64,000 nucleotides of DNA, from contig NC_083691.1 in NCBI RefSeq assembly GCF_033118175.1, positions 61,594,001 through 61,658,000 on the forward strand, written 5' to 3'. A model generated the notes under the pieces. It did no database searches and was not told the origin of the DNA. It saw only the letters and a program-made list of their open reading frames with translations. The translations under genes and the position numbers were made by a program. Source of the stretch: Dama dama (Eukaryota > Chordata > Mammalia > Artiodactyla > Cervidae). Positions within the stretch are counted from its first letter, which is position 1; every line of letters begins with the position of its first letter. Positions 1 to 9,950 of the stretch are shown one piece after another.

Positions 1-104
1 AGGGCCAGGTGAGGGTGGAGGTTCAATGTCCAGGTGCCCTGGGTGGAGCTGGCCAATGTGGCCACCTGCTGTGATGAAGACCAGCATACACAAGAGCTTG
101 GTGG

Positions 105-235
105 CAACCCGACCTCCACACAAACACCAGTGCTTCCACTTAGTAGCTTTGTGACTTTGAAAAATCACTTAGCCCTTCTGAATGATGCTTTTAGCTGTGA
201 AATGGAGATAAGACCTACCTCGTGAGGTTACTCTA
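105..235 (+). mobile_element. MIR SINE fragment (ancient, mammal-wide)
   Basis: The stretch reads like the core and 3' part of MIR: a section resembling 'last three letters of CTTAGTAGCTTTGTGACTTTG', followed by a pyrimidine/AAATGGAGATAAGA stretch and CCTACCTCGTGAGGTTA. These parallel the MIR consensus 'acttactagctgtgtgacctt ... aaatggggataata ... cctacctcatagggtt'. It is diverged and the edges are soft. The preceding 104 bases show nothing I recognise. Confidence 0.65.
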
Positions 236-840
236 AGCTTTCCATTTTTTGGACTACAAACCACATTAAGAAATGCAATTTGCATCATAACCTGGCAGAC
301 ATAAATACATACATGCATGTAAGTTGCAGCCAAAGAGAAAAAGAGAGATGGAGAATCTCATGGATGCTTTAATGACTGGATATGAAAGTTAGTATCACCA
401 ACCGCAGCCACTCAGCTCAGGCTGCAAGGAAGTCTGGGACATGCAGTCTTCTGTGTGTGCAGAAGAAGGAAACTGAGGAGACCAAGTGAATGATACAAGC
501 CACATAAGGTAGCAGTTAGGCAGGACAGGTCTTTGATACACTGAGGCTTAGCAAGCATGTAATTAGGATGTAGGATTGGTCTGATTTGGGGGTAATGTTG
601 CCCCTCCTCAAAGGAACCGCCTGAATTAATGACTTCAGGGGGCTCTTTGTGCTCTACTTCATGTCATCCTGATGATTCTAAAGTTTCACAGACTCACCTG
701 TGGCTATAGATACAGTTTTCTGCAGCTGGTGTGAATTTACCTGTTGCTTGATCTTAGGCTCAAAGATGGTATTCTAACAGGACAATGGCATAGGACTGAA
801 AATTCTGTTTCAAGTTGGTGAGCCCAGGCTGTGCATATCA
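236..840. other. Unassigned sequence
   Basis: No exon-like open frame, repeat consensus or RNA gene is recognisable here. The sequence is moderately AT-rich and lacks CpG clustering. Confidence 0.5.
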
Positions 841-1130
841 CAACTGATAATTATAGTGAACATTTACATTGAGTGCTTACTGTATGCCAGGCGTTGAGCT
901 AAGCAGTTCACAAGGTTTATCTCAATTCATCCTCATCATAACCTTATTAGGCAGAATCATACACATCCTGGGCCCTTTTGAGATCTTCTATTCTGCTTCT
1001 TAGAGGAAGCAGATGGAAAAACAGGTTAAGTTCAGAGAGGTTAAGTGGTTTTCCCAGGGTTGCCAGCAAATCAGTGCTTATGCTAGGATCAGAAGCCTGG
1101 ATTTTTCACTCTACAACAAGGACATGAGAC
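841..1130 (-). mobile_element. MIR SINE, reverse orientation
   Basis: Near 860-900 the sequence reads GAGTGCTTACTGTATGCCAGG followed by GAGCTAAGCA, and near 1025-1075 it has AGAGAGGTTAAGTGG and CCCAGGGTTG. These are the reverse complement of the MIR 3' end and core (cacttactatgtgccaggcactg ... agagaggttaagtaacttgcc). An unmatched insertion of about 50 bp (about 960-1015) interrupts it. Confidence 0.7.
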
Positions 1131-2071
1131 CAGTGGGGGCACCTGAATATTTTTGAGCCCTTAGCAATATGTTAACTGAACCTTTAATTTTAGGATCTTC
1201 AGTTTTATTTCAGGTATATACCAGAAACACTAATTCGAGCTGGAATCAAATGCCCAAAACTCTATTGCCCGACCACTATTAAACTTGTAGTTTTAATTTG
1301 AACTGGTCATTTTAGGTAAAAATAACCAGCCTGTAATTTAAACTGTTGTCAACTTCAGGTAAAACTGCAAGTCTAGCTTGTAGTAAAAGATCCTTATCTG
1401 TGATTTGTTTTCATGTAAATCAGTATGTTGGCCTCTTATTACTCAGTGGTTCTTGGTTGCTGCTAGTACTGAAGGGAAATGTTAGAATTTGCCAAAAGAA
1501 AGTAAATGTGCTTTTGGGAATCATAGGACAGAGGTAGCTGGCTTAGGCCACAGCTTAGAGGGTGTAAGTTCTCCTTAAGAAAGAAGCTAATAGCAATGAA
1601 ATGGTTGGACTCTCCTAAAGGTGACTGAGGAGGTTTTAATGTATCTCTTTCTGGAGTTCTTTAAAGGTGCTTTTCTAGGTTGGTTCAAACCAGAGGTGGT
1701 GACCCATGACCTGATTTCTTCTCCCTGGGCAGAGGGATTCTAATAGTAAAGAGTGTATGCAATTTGCACACAAGTGACCCACATCCCAGGGACCTGTTGA
1801 ATGCCTTCCTCCAGAGGACCAAAAGGCCTGGATGTTCATAAAGAGGTGTTCCCAGCCTAGCCTGGTTGGAATTTGCAGTCTTACTGTCTGTGAATGGATT
1901 TGCAGCTATAAAATTTGACATTCTTTTTCCTATTCACCCCTCCCTTCACCCATTTATATCTCTGGGATCAAGAAAAGGACAAAATTAAAACTAGTCAAGG
2001 TAGGTGCTTCCAGCGTCAGTGCCTCCTCTTTCTCCACCCTGCAGTAGGCCTCTGTAGATATGGAGGTTCCT
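1131..2071. other. Unassigned sequence
   Basis: Several open frames of 60-120 codons fall here, but none resembles a known protein and the region shows no codon structure or splice-flanked exon that I can defend. No repeat was identified with confidence. Confidence 0.45.
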
Positions 2072-2607
2072 TTCAGTTCAGTTCAGTCGCTCAATCGTGT
2101 CCGACTCTTTGCGACCCCATGAATCGCAGCACACCAGGCCTCCCTGTCCATCACCAACTCCTGGAGTTTGCACAAACTCATGCCCATCGAGTCGGTGATG
2201 CCATCCAGCCATCTCATCCTCTGTCGTCCCCTTCTTCTCCTGCCCCCAACCACTCCCAGCATCAGGGTCTTTTCCAATGAGTCAACTCTTTGCATAAAGT
2301 GGCCAAAGTACTGAAGTTTCAGCTTCAGCATCAGTCCTTCCAATGAACACCCAGGACTGATCTCCTTTGGGATGGACTGGTTGGATCTTCTTGCAGTCCA
2401 AGGGATCCTCAAGAGTCTTCTCCAACACCATAGTTCAAAAGCAGCAATTTTTCGGCGCTCAGCTTTCTTCACAGTCCAACTGTCAACATCCATACATGAC
2501 CACTGGAAAAACCATAGCCTTGAACAGACGGACCTTTGTTGGCAAAGTAATGTCTCTGCTTTTTAATATGCTATCTAGGTTGGTCATAACTTTCCTTCCA
2601 AGAAGCT
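2072..2607 (-). mobile_element. BovB (RTE) LINE, 5'-truncated 3' end
   Basis: On the plus strand it begins with CAGTT repeats (the BovB 3' tail read backwards), then the characteristic CGTGTCCGACTCTTTGCGAC. It continues through the region encoding the C-terminal part of the BovB polyprotein. Reading the minus strand, an open frame of 136 codons (2083-2493) encodes the BovB C-terminal region, including FELWCWRRLLRIPWTARRSN and a basic GRRRRGRQRMRWLDGI segment. This region lies downstream of the reverse transcriptase and has no catalytic residues. Similarity ends near 2607. Truncation at the 5' end is normal for target-primed insertion. Confidence 0.95.
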
Positions 2608-2945
2608 TCCGTTAATCAAGTGTCCTGAAAGGAGTGGGGTGTTTGGAGAAACATCTCACAGTTTCAATGTTAACCAGTGTTCAAAGGACTGTGCCACCTG
2701 GTGGGCACCTGGGCCTCCAGGCCTACCTACTCTGAAGTGTGCATTCAGCTGGGGAAAGCATTTTTGTGCTGTGCATGTAATGATGATTTTATTAACTGGA
2801 AACCAAATCTTTTCTGCCTCAACACAGACTCCTGATATTCTTGCATAATGTGTTTGACATTTCTGAGACGTGCAGCCTGAGGAGAGCAAACACTGAATGA
2901 GGAATCGGATGTGCTAGTTTTTGTCCTGACTTGGTTCCTGACCTG
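2608..2945. other. Unassigned sequence
   Basis: Nothing recognisable beyond short chance open frames. No repeat match was seen. Confidence 0.4.
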
Positions 2946-3110
2946 CTCCTTCTCCCTGGGCAGCTCACCTGGCCTCTCTGTGTCTCATTACCTTCCTTTC
3001 CCCACCTGAAAAATAAGGACCCTTTCTTCTACCTGCTCTGACTTGGATATCTCAGGCACATTCAGGCAATTTGCTTGGTGAATAAAGTAGGCTGTACATT
3101 TATGATGGTG
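2946..3110 (+). mobile_element. Probable MIR fragment
   Basis: CTGGGCAGCTCACCTGGCCTC, then CTGTGTCTCATTACCTTCC and CACCTGAAAAATAAGGAC, follow the order of the MIR core (ttgggcaagtcacttaacctctctgtgcctcagtttcc ... gtaaaatggggat). Divergence is high, so this is a moderate call. Confidence 0.45.
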
Positions 3111-3386
3111 TTTTTTGTCTTTATGTGATTATAGTTACTTGACTTTTTATTGGCTCAGTAAGAACTGCTGTGAACCCTGTATTGGAGGACAAACTCTATC
3201 ATATAATGATCTGCTGTTGAGATGTGATGCAATCTTTCAGAGCTATGATATAATTTCCAAGTGATATAATTTCTGAATGCAAACCAGCATTTTATCCTAA
3301 CTCTCAAGATCCAGCTCTGTAGGTCCCCATTCTGAGAGATGTGTCCATCTTTCTTGTACTTTTCTGCTGGACAATGTAGGTTCTGA

Positions 3387-3457
<71 letters not shown>
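3387..3457. repeat. Compound (TA)n-(TG)n-(TA)n microsatellite
   Basis: About 16 bases of TA alternation, then about 19 bases of TG alternation, then about 36 bases of TA alternation. All three blocks alternate purine and pyrimidine. The flanking TA arms are mutually complementary around the TG core. The length is likely to vary between individuals. Confidence 0.97.
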
Positions 3458-3458
<1 letters not shown>

Positions 3459-4589
3459 CACTAAAGATTTGGATGCTCCCCTCCCCACCCTAACCTACTC
3501 ATTTCAATTTTTTTCATATGTCCTGGGTGGAGGAAAGTCTCCTGAGGCTTATCACCTGCAGATGGTGCTTCTGAAAAGGAGACTGTTTCAAAAAGTTCCA
3601 AGCACTTAAAATGGGTGTGTAATGAGCCCTGTTTTGCATCTTTAATTATAGCATTTGCCACCACACATGCTGTAATCATATGCTTTCTCTAGAGCCAAAG
3701 CAGTGTGCAGTTCCAGGTCCATTCATTAATGAACCGGCAAATCAATCACAGATCTTGTCAAAAACATCACTGCAGCGTGGGCCCTTTACACAAACCACAG
3801 GATCAGATATACAATGGATCCCTTCTGTCCGAGTGGTGCAAAGGCCTTCTTAACAAATGCCTTACTTAGTTTGCAGGTTCTCTGATGTCTGTCTGTCTGT
3901 TTCTTGTTGCCTTTGCTTTCCCTCCCCACTTCTGTTTTAAATGGTGTCTGTTGGTTCCTTAAGAACATGCTTCTGAAATTTGGCAAGTGGAGGTTGCCAG
4001 GGGCAGATGTGAGGGCAGAGATGGAGGTTTATATGATTCCAGGAGAGTCCCTAGAAGTCCTCATGGCCTAAAAGTATCTTGTTGATTCAGGTTTCACAAA
4101 GTATAAAATTCCTCTACTGGAGCAGGCTTTTGCAGGAAGATTGCCCTTGCAAGAGAGGGAGCCTTGTATTTAGAAAGCTAATTCTTTACGGAGGCAAACC
4201 AGAGCCCATTCACTTGTAAACATGTTTGCATCAAACTGCCTTCTCCTTGACCTGAGGGGTCCTAGAGCAAAAGAGTGAGGGTCTGTTGGGTATCAGTGTG
4301 GAGATGGCAGCTCGGTTGTGGGGGAAAGGTGAGAAGGGGTTGGAGGCCATTGACTGGTTGGAGGCCTCCTGCCAGTCATGCTAGAGCCCTGCCTTGGTGA
4401 GTAGAGATTTGGGCTAAGGTGATGAGGAGCACTGAGAAGTTGATAAAATTTGACCAACAGTGTTCAGAGTTCAGATGCTGCAACTTCTAAATGATTGACC
4501 AATGTCCCATTAGGGCCTGGGCATCTCTTTAGGAAAGTCTTGAGTTTCTGTGTGATGCACCTGATATTTCTCCAGTGTATTTATTTGCT
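3458..4589. other. Unassigned sequence
   Basis: Unique-looking DNA with no convincing gene or repeat. Near 3895 there is a short CTGT-type run. Around 4300-4440 there is a G-rich stretch without CpG clustering. Confidence 0.45.
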
Positions 4590-4812
4590 ATTATTATTAT
4601 TGCTGTTGTTTAGTTGCTAAGTCATGTCTGACTCTTTGTGACCCTCGTGGACTGTAGCCCGCCAGGCTCCTCTGTCCATGGGATCTTCCTAAGCAAGAAT
4701 ACTGGAGTGGGTTGCCATGCCCTCCTCCAAGGGATCTTCCCAACCCAGGGATCCAACCCACATTGTTTGCACTGCAGGCAGATTCTTTACTGCTGAGCCA
4801 CCAGGGAAGCCC
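4590..4812 (-). mobile_element. Bov-A2 / Bov-tA SINE, reverse orientation
   Basis: In the plus reading it starts with the SINE tail (ATT)n and TGTTGTTTAGTTGCTAAGTC, then has the BovB-like TGTCTGACTCTTTGTGACC. It ends with GAGCCACCAGGGAAGCCC, the reverse complement of the standard Bov SINE head GGGCTTCCCTGGTGGCTC. The whole element is present. The ATT run is its simple-repeat tail. Confidence 0.93.
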
Positions 4813-4984
4813 AGAGAAGAAGGTACTGAAAAATAAATATCAGGGCACTTAAAGGACAACCTATGCAGGTTTGAGTGATCAGAGAAGGTGTCTCAGGCAT
4901 AATGATGTGTAGACATAATCACCACTATTACTGTTAACTTGTTATACTTGGTATAATAGAAATAACATGTTATCAGTTATTGAT

Positions 4985-5120
4985 TATTGTCAGCTTCCTC
5001 TCACAAGAATGTATATTCCCAGAGGGCAACTTCTTTGTTTTGTTCATTGTTGTATTCAGGTACTTAGACCCGTGTCTGGCACTTAGTTGGTGCTCAGTAT
5101 TTGTTGGATAAATGAACACA
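4985..5120 (+). mobile_element. L2 LINE 3' end fragment
   Basis: The motifs run in L2 3'-end order: CACAAGAATGTATATTCCC, CAGAGGGCAACTTCTTTG, TTTTGTTCATTGTTGTATTC, GTCTGGCACTTAGTTGG, TGCTCAGTATTTGTTGGATAA. They match the well-known L2 end (gaatgtaagctccatgagggca ... tggcacatagtaggcgctcaataaatatttgttgaat). Confidence 0.8.
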
Positions 5121-5768
5121 TTTATTCTTTTCCTTGGCGTCAGCGTCTTTCTCTCTTCCATTTCAGCACCTACCTAGTACTCACTGCTGCCCCAGGAATT
5201 CTTAGACTCGCCGACTTGGCACCATCTGTCTTCTCTAGGGCCCTCTCAGAATTGGGACAATTGCAAATATTCGATTTCCACCCCTTTTCTTTAAGTGAGA
5301 AAGCTGTAAACAGTGATATGGCAGTCTCCACTGGCTTTCTGAACGATGCCAGTGACGGTTTCTTGCAAAGGGCAAGGCCTGGAATTGAACGTAAACAAAC
5401 ACAGCCCATGAGTTTAAAATAGACCATTGAGTGGCTCACAGAATAGGCCCCTTGTTTTTAAAAGAGCAGTGGACGCTCTCAAGAAATAATAAGAAATAAT
5501 GTCTGGAAGCTGGATAGAAACCTCTGATGCTTTCTGGCTGCGTTTGTCCTTCGAACTTTATTTGCGTTTGGCACGCCTATGATGGAGCCGCTGCCAGCCT
5601 CGGCCAGGGTCTGCAGGCAACGGAAAGTTTACCTGGAGGGAAGTGGAAATCTCTTTGAAAAAAGGGCATCCTGGTGGTTGTGCTCATTTCTAAGACACAG
5701 ACTCCCTTTGCAGAGGCAGTTTGGTGTTCATCCAAAGAGGGGCATGAGATTTGAGGATGGACATACGT
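5121..5768. other. Unassigned sequence
   Basis: Contains overlapping open frames of about 70-110 codons on both strands that match nothing I know. No repeat was recognised. A few CpGs near 5545-5630 are not enough to call a CpG island. Confidence 0.4.
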
Positions 5769-5890
5769 GTGACCCAGGGACATTTTCTTAACATCATGTA
5801 GCCTAGGTTTTCTTATCTGTAATATTAGGGCATTAATACCTACCTCACAGCATTGACTTGGAATTAAATGTTATGATTGTAGATTCTGTG
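5769..5890 (+). mobile_element. MIR SINE fragment
   Basis: GTGACCCAGGGACATTTTC, then TTTTCTTATCTGTAATATTAGG and ATACCTACCTCACAGCATTG, follow the MIR core order. The fragment is diverged. Confidence 0.65.
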
Positions 5891-6039
5891 AGTTGACGGC
5901 TTGCTCTGATGTGTTCACGTTTCTCTACCCAGTGCCTCACACTGTGTCTGAGGGGTCGTGGCAGTGCTAACTGTCTTCTACAGAGAAGCAGCCAAGGATA
6001 GCTGGGTTCCTTTGTCAGCAATCTGAAGACATAAATAGT

Positions 6040-6233
6040 GTTCTTTTCCCTTTTTTCCCTCCAGAATCTTTATTCTTTCTTGGAAAAAAGTAAACATATA
6101 CCTACAAATAATATATGAGTACATTTTCATTGTAAAAATTTAAACAATTAAGAAATATATTCCCAGTTCTCCCTTGAGTAACCACTGTGGGAGTGTATCC
6201 TTCCAGAGACCACGTGTCTCTATCATTCGGGTC
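6040..6233 (-). mobile_element. Probable old L1 3'-end relic, interrupted by BovB
   Basis: TTTAAACAATTAAGAAATATATT followed by GAGTAACCACTGTGGGAGTG and TATCCTTCCAGAGACCA resembles a recurrent old-L1 3' sequence read backwards. A similar block occurs at 19643-20027, where a target duplication supports minus orientation. The BovB at 6246 inserted at its right edge. Subfamily is not resolvable by eye. Confidence 0.4.
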
Positions 6234-6245
6234 TCTGTCTGTATA

Positions 6246-7074
6246 GTGCAGTCACTCAGTCATGTCTGACTCTTGGCCACCCCATGGATGGCAGCATGCC
6301 AGACTTCCCTGTCCATTACCAACTCCTGGAGCTTGCTCAAACTCATGTCCCTTGAGTCAGTGATGCCATCCAACCATCTCATCCTCTGTCATCCCCTTCT
6401 CCTCCTGCCTTCAATCTTTTCTAGCATCTGGATCTTTTCTAAGGAGTCAGTTCTTCTCATCAGGTGGCCAAAATATTTGAGCCTCAGCTTCAGCATCAGT
6501 CCTTCCAATGAATATTCAGGACTGATTTCCTTTAGGATTGACTGGTTTGATCTCCTTGCTGTCCAAGGGACTCTCAAGAATCTTCTCTAACACCATAGTT
6601 GAAAAGCATCAGTTCTTCGGCACTCAGTTTTCTTTATGGTCCAATTCTCACATCCATACATGACTACCGGCAAAACCATAGCTTTGACTAGACAGACTTT
6701 GTCAGCAAAGTAATATCTCTGCTTTTTAATATGTTATCTATGGTCATAGTTTTTCTTCTAAGAGGTAAGTGTCTTTTAATTTCATGGCTGTAGTCACTAT
6801 CTGCAGTGATTTTGGAGCCCAAGAAAATAAAGTCTATCACTGTTCTCATTGTTTCACCATCTATTTGCCATGAAGTGATGGGACTTGATCCTATGATCTT
6901 TGTTTTTTGAATGTTGAATTTTAAGCTCTCCTCTTTCACTTTCTTCAAGAGGCTCTTTAGTTCCTCTTCACTTTCTGCCATGAGGGTGGTGTCATCTGCA
7001 TACTGAGGTTATTGATATTTCTCCTGGCAATCTTGATTCCAGCTTGTGCTTCATTCAGCCTGGCGTTTTGCATT
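6246..7074 (-). mobile_element. BovB (RTE) LINE, 5'-truncated, with 12-bp target duplication
   Basis: This has the reverse-complement BovB 3' end and coding part, reaching into the reverse transcriptase region. The minus strand still encodes a stretch of the post-RT domain (6688-6981, 97 codons beginning MAESEEELKSLLKKVKEES). The element is flanked by identical 12-bp copies of TCTGTCTGTATA at 6234-6245 and 7075-7086, a clean target-site duplication that fixes both edges. The terminal CAGTT repeats are missing from the 3' end. Frameshifts and stops make it non-functional. Confidence 0.95.
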
Positions 7075-7080
7075 TCTGTC

Positions 7081-7180
7081 TGTATATCCATCTCATCTAT
7101 ATCGTTATCTCTGTTTCTATCTATAATGTATTTCTGTAGCTATATGCCCATCTGTCTATCTCCCTACCTATCTATTTATC
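7081..7180. repeat. Degenerate TCTA/TCTG tetranucleotide repeat
   Basis: Many imperfect TCTA, TCTG and ATCT units, with interruptions, lie directly after the BovB target duplication. They are probably a decayed tetranucleotide tract that served as insertion target. Confidence 0.65.
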
Positions 7181-7670
7181 TGTAATAGTTAATTTTATGC
7201 ATCTACTTGACTGGGTCACAGTGCACAGATAGTTGGTGAAACATTATTCTGTATGCTATATGAAGGTGTTTTTTGTATGAGAATAACGTTTGAATTGGTG
7301 GGCTTCCAGTAAAGCAAATTACCCCTCATGATGTGGTGATCCCATGGACAGAGGAACTTGGTGGGCTACAGTCACAAGAGTTGGACACAACTTAGCAACT
7401 AAACCATCACCACCACACCAATGTGGATGGACCTTCAACCAGTTGAAGGCCTTGATAGAATAAACACTGATCTCCCTGGAAGACAGTATATGCCAGCAAA
7501 CTGCCTTTAGCTTCTAACTGCAGCTCTTTCCTGAGTCTCCAGGCTGCTGGCCTTCCCTTTAAATTTGGGGCTTACCAAGCCTCCCCAGTCCTGTGAGCCA
7601 ACTACCCATAATCTCTCTCTCTCTCCACATCCTGTTGGTTATATTTCTCTGGAGAACCCTGACTGATACT
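7181..7670 (+). mobile_element. MLT2-type ERVL solo LTR (ancient)
   Basis: It opens with TGTAATAGTTAATTTTATGC and ACTTGACTGGGTCACAG and ends with TTTCTCTGGAGAACCCTGAC. These are the two hallmark ends of MLT2 LTRs of the ERVL class. The internal CAACCAGTTGAAGGCC and the late CTCTCTCTCCACATCCTGTTGG also fit. No retroviral coding sequence is present. The 3' terminal CA has been lost. A SINE fragment (7337-7420) lies inside it. Confidence 0.78.
7337..7420 (+). mobile_element. Truncated Bov SINE fragment inside the MLT2 LTR
   Basis: CCCATGGACAGAGGAACTTG, GTGGGCTACAGTC, GAGTTGGACACAAC and a CAACTAAACCATCACCACC tail match the last third of a Bov-A2 / Bov-tA SINE. ATGTGGTG before it and ATGTGGAT after it could be a short target duplication. 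The MLT2 sequence continues on both sides. Confidence 0.8.
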
Positions 7671-8220
7671 CTGTTTTATTCTATCCTATCATTTCATCAA
7701 TCCATCCGCCGTAGCAGGAGAATTACTGGGATACTAATTAGTGTTCCATTCTTATTTTATTATCTTCTCCCAGTTCCATGAAGGAACCAGCTTTGTATTA
7801 TAAAGTCAAAGCAGAAATTGTCTGCCTCCATCCTCTCTGAAAGCTCCAGGGACTTGGTAGAATTTTTACTTGGATTTGGAGGCAGAAGAGGATGGGAAAA
7901 GAGGCAGAAGCCCTGAGATATTTAGGTAGGGAGAATCCCTAAGACCAAGGATAGGTTCTATAGGGTGAGACCCTGTCCACACCTTCACTTTTTCCTTAAG
8001 CGGGGAGACAGCACATACATTATCTCATGTGCCCAAGGAGGTTCTTCTCTCTCCCAGAGATGACACAGCAGTTTCTGTGTGTTTGGATAATGTAATGACC
8101 AGAGCAGATCAGCGACTGCAGGGGCCATGTGCAAAGTTTTGTTTTGTATGACTCCGGAACCTTGGCACAACACAGGGTTTGGAAATGTGATGATGTAAGT
8201 CAAAGTTATGACAGATATTA
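7671..8220. other. Unassigned sequence
   Basis: No gene or repeat recognised. The sequence ends with the TA (8219-8220) used as the mariner target. Confidence 0.45.
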
Positions 8221-9452
8221 TTAGTTTGGTGCAAAAGTAATTGCGGTTTCCAGTGTTGAAATTTGCTGTTTGATATTGGAATACATTCTAAACAAATGTG
8301 GTTGTGTTATACATAATTTTAATGTGTATTTCTCACTTTTTTTTTTTGCTAATGACTTATTATTTGCTGTTTACATTTATTTTGGACCAGGGAAATGATG
8401 TTAGACAAAAAACAAATTTGAGTGATTTTATTTGAATTCAAAATAAGTCATAAAGCAATGGAGACAACTGTCAACATCAACAATGCTTTTGACCTAGAAA
8501 CTGCTAATGAAAGTACAGTGGAGTGGTGGTTCAAGAAGTTTTGCAAAGGAGAGACTTAAAAATGAGGAGCATAGAGGCTGGCCATTAGAACTTGACAACA
8601 ATTGAGAGCCATCACTGAAGCTGATCCTCTTACAGCTACAGAAGTTGCCAAAGAACTCAATGTTGACCACTCTGTGGTCATTTGGCATTTGAAGAAGATC
8701 AGAAAGGTGAAAAAACTGGATAAGTGGGTGCCTCATGAACTGACTGCAAATCAAAAAAATCATTTTGAAGTGTTGTCGTCTTCTATTATTTTGCACAACA
8801 GTGAACTGTTTCTCAATCAGATTGTGACGTGTGGCAAAAAGTGGATTTTATGACAATCAGTGACAACCATCTCAGTGATTGGATCTAGAAGAAGCTCCAA
8901 AGCACTTTCCAAAGCCAAACTAGCACCAAACAAAGGTCAAGGTCACTGGTGGTCTGCTGCTGTCTGATTCACTATAGCTTTCTGAATCCATTACATCTGA
9001 GAAGTATGCTCAGCAAATCGATGAGATGCACTAAACACTGCAATGCCTGTAGCCTGCATTGGTCGACAGAAAGGGCCCAATTCTTCTGCACAGCAACGCC
9101 TGACCACATGTTGCACAATGAATGCTTCAAAAGTTGAATGAGTTGGACTGTGAAGTTTAACCTCATCCGCCATATTCACCTGACCTCTCGCCAAATGACT
9201 ACCACTTCTTCAAGCATCTCAACAACTTTTTGCAGGAAAATGCTTCCACAACCGGCAGGATGCAGAAAATGCTTTCCAAGAGTTCATCGAATCCTGAGGC
9301 ATGGATTTTTATGCTGCAGGAATAAAAAACTTGTTTCTCATACAATCAATGTGTTGATTTTAATAGTTCCTATTTTGATTAATAAAGATGTGTTTGAGCC
9401 TAGTTATAATGATTTAAAATTCACAAATGTAATTATGTTTGCACCAACCTAA
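8221..9452 (+). mobile_element. Hsmar1-like mariner DNA transposon, complete length, inactive
   Basis: It is a 1232-bp element. The left terminus TTAGTTTGGTGCAAAAGTAA and the reverse complement of the right terminus (TTAGGTTGGTGCAAACATAA) form terminal inverted repeats. TA dinucleotides flank it (8219-8220 and 9453-9454), as expected for Tc1/mariner. The interior encodes a decayed transposase related to the mariner part of primate SETMAR. The DNA-binding half is seen in a readable frame at 8602-8853 (ITEADPLTATEVAKELNVDH) and catalytic-domain remnants follow. At the first catalytic position of the DD34D triad the codon now reads Gly (IVTCGKKWIL), and at the second it reads Ser with a nearby stop. 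The Asp in the third block (PNDYHFF) remains. Stops and frameshifts occur throughout. Confidence 0.92.
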
Positions 9453-9472
9453 TACATATATATATATATAGC
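9453..9472. repeat. Short (TA)n tract beside the mariner
   Basis: An alternating AT run follows directly after the right terminal repeat. It may be the remnant of the AT-rich insertion site or a later expansion. Confidence 0.7.
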
Positions 9473-9559
9473 TCTTCAGCTATATAAATATAAGTTATAA
9501 ATAAATATAAATGATATCATTTCTGTGAAAACTGTAAATGTTTAGTTTTTGAGTATTAA

Positions 9560-9755
9560 AGTCTTTAAAGTAGAACTTAGATTTTTCACTTACTACATCT
9601 TGAATGGGTTTCCAATTTTATCTCATTCAAATATTCTATAAAATGTTCCATATTACTTATATGTCTTAACTCATATAATTTCCTATTGATATTTAGATTG
9701 TTTCCATTGTTTCTTGTTATAAACAATGCCCTAGTGAACATCCTTTAATTTTGAG
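9560..9755 (-). mobile_element. Possible old L1 3' fragment
   Basis: TCCTATTGATATTTAGATTG, TTTCCATTGTTTCTTGTTAT and AAACAATGCCCTAGTGAACA resemble the antisense old-L1 3' region that also appears at about 56340-56400. This is a weak match over a short stretch. Confidence 0.4.
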
Positions 9756-9834
9756 CAGTTATTCCTAATTGCCTGGAAAACTGAGCCTCATCTCCTCCCA
9801 GAATCCTGTTCTACTTTCACATGCCCACAGGAGT

Positions 9835-9950
9835 CCAGCTCTGTGATGGGCTCGGTGGGGAATACAGAGCAGACAGAAGAAACCGTTGTCCCTGCTGGAG
9901 TCTATGATCTTATGAAGAAAGTAAGACCTAAAGAACAAGAGACTCCTCTC
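9835..9950 (-). mobile_element. Possible L2 fragment
   Basis: GGGGAATACAGAGCAGACAG, GTTGTCCCTGCTGGAGTCTA and TGATCTTATGAAGAAAG parallel the L2 reverse reading (ggggatacagcagtgaacaaa ... ccctgccctcatggagctta). High divergence, weak call. Confidence 0.35.

Noticed and set aside
3297..3609. Open frames with Tyr-Ile and Cys-Val repeats
   Set aside because: They are translations of the TA/TG microsatellite.
8602..9194. SETMAR-like host gene
   Set aside because: Only the mariner part is present, with terminal repeats and stops. There is no SET domain or splice structure, so it is a transposon copy.
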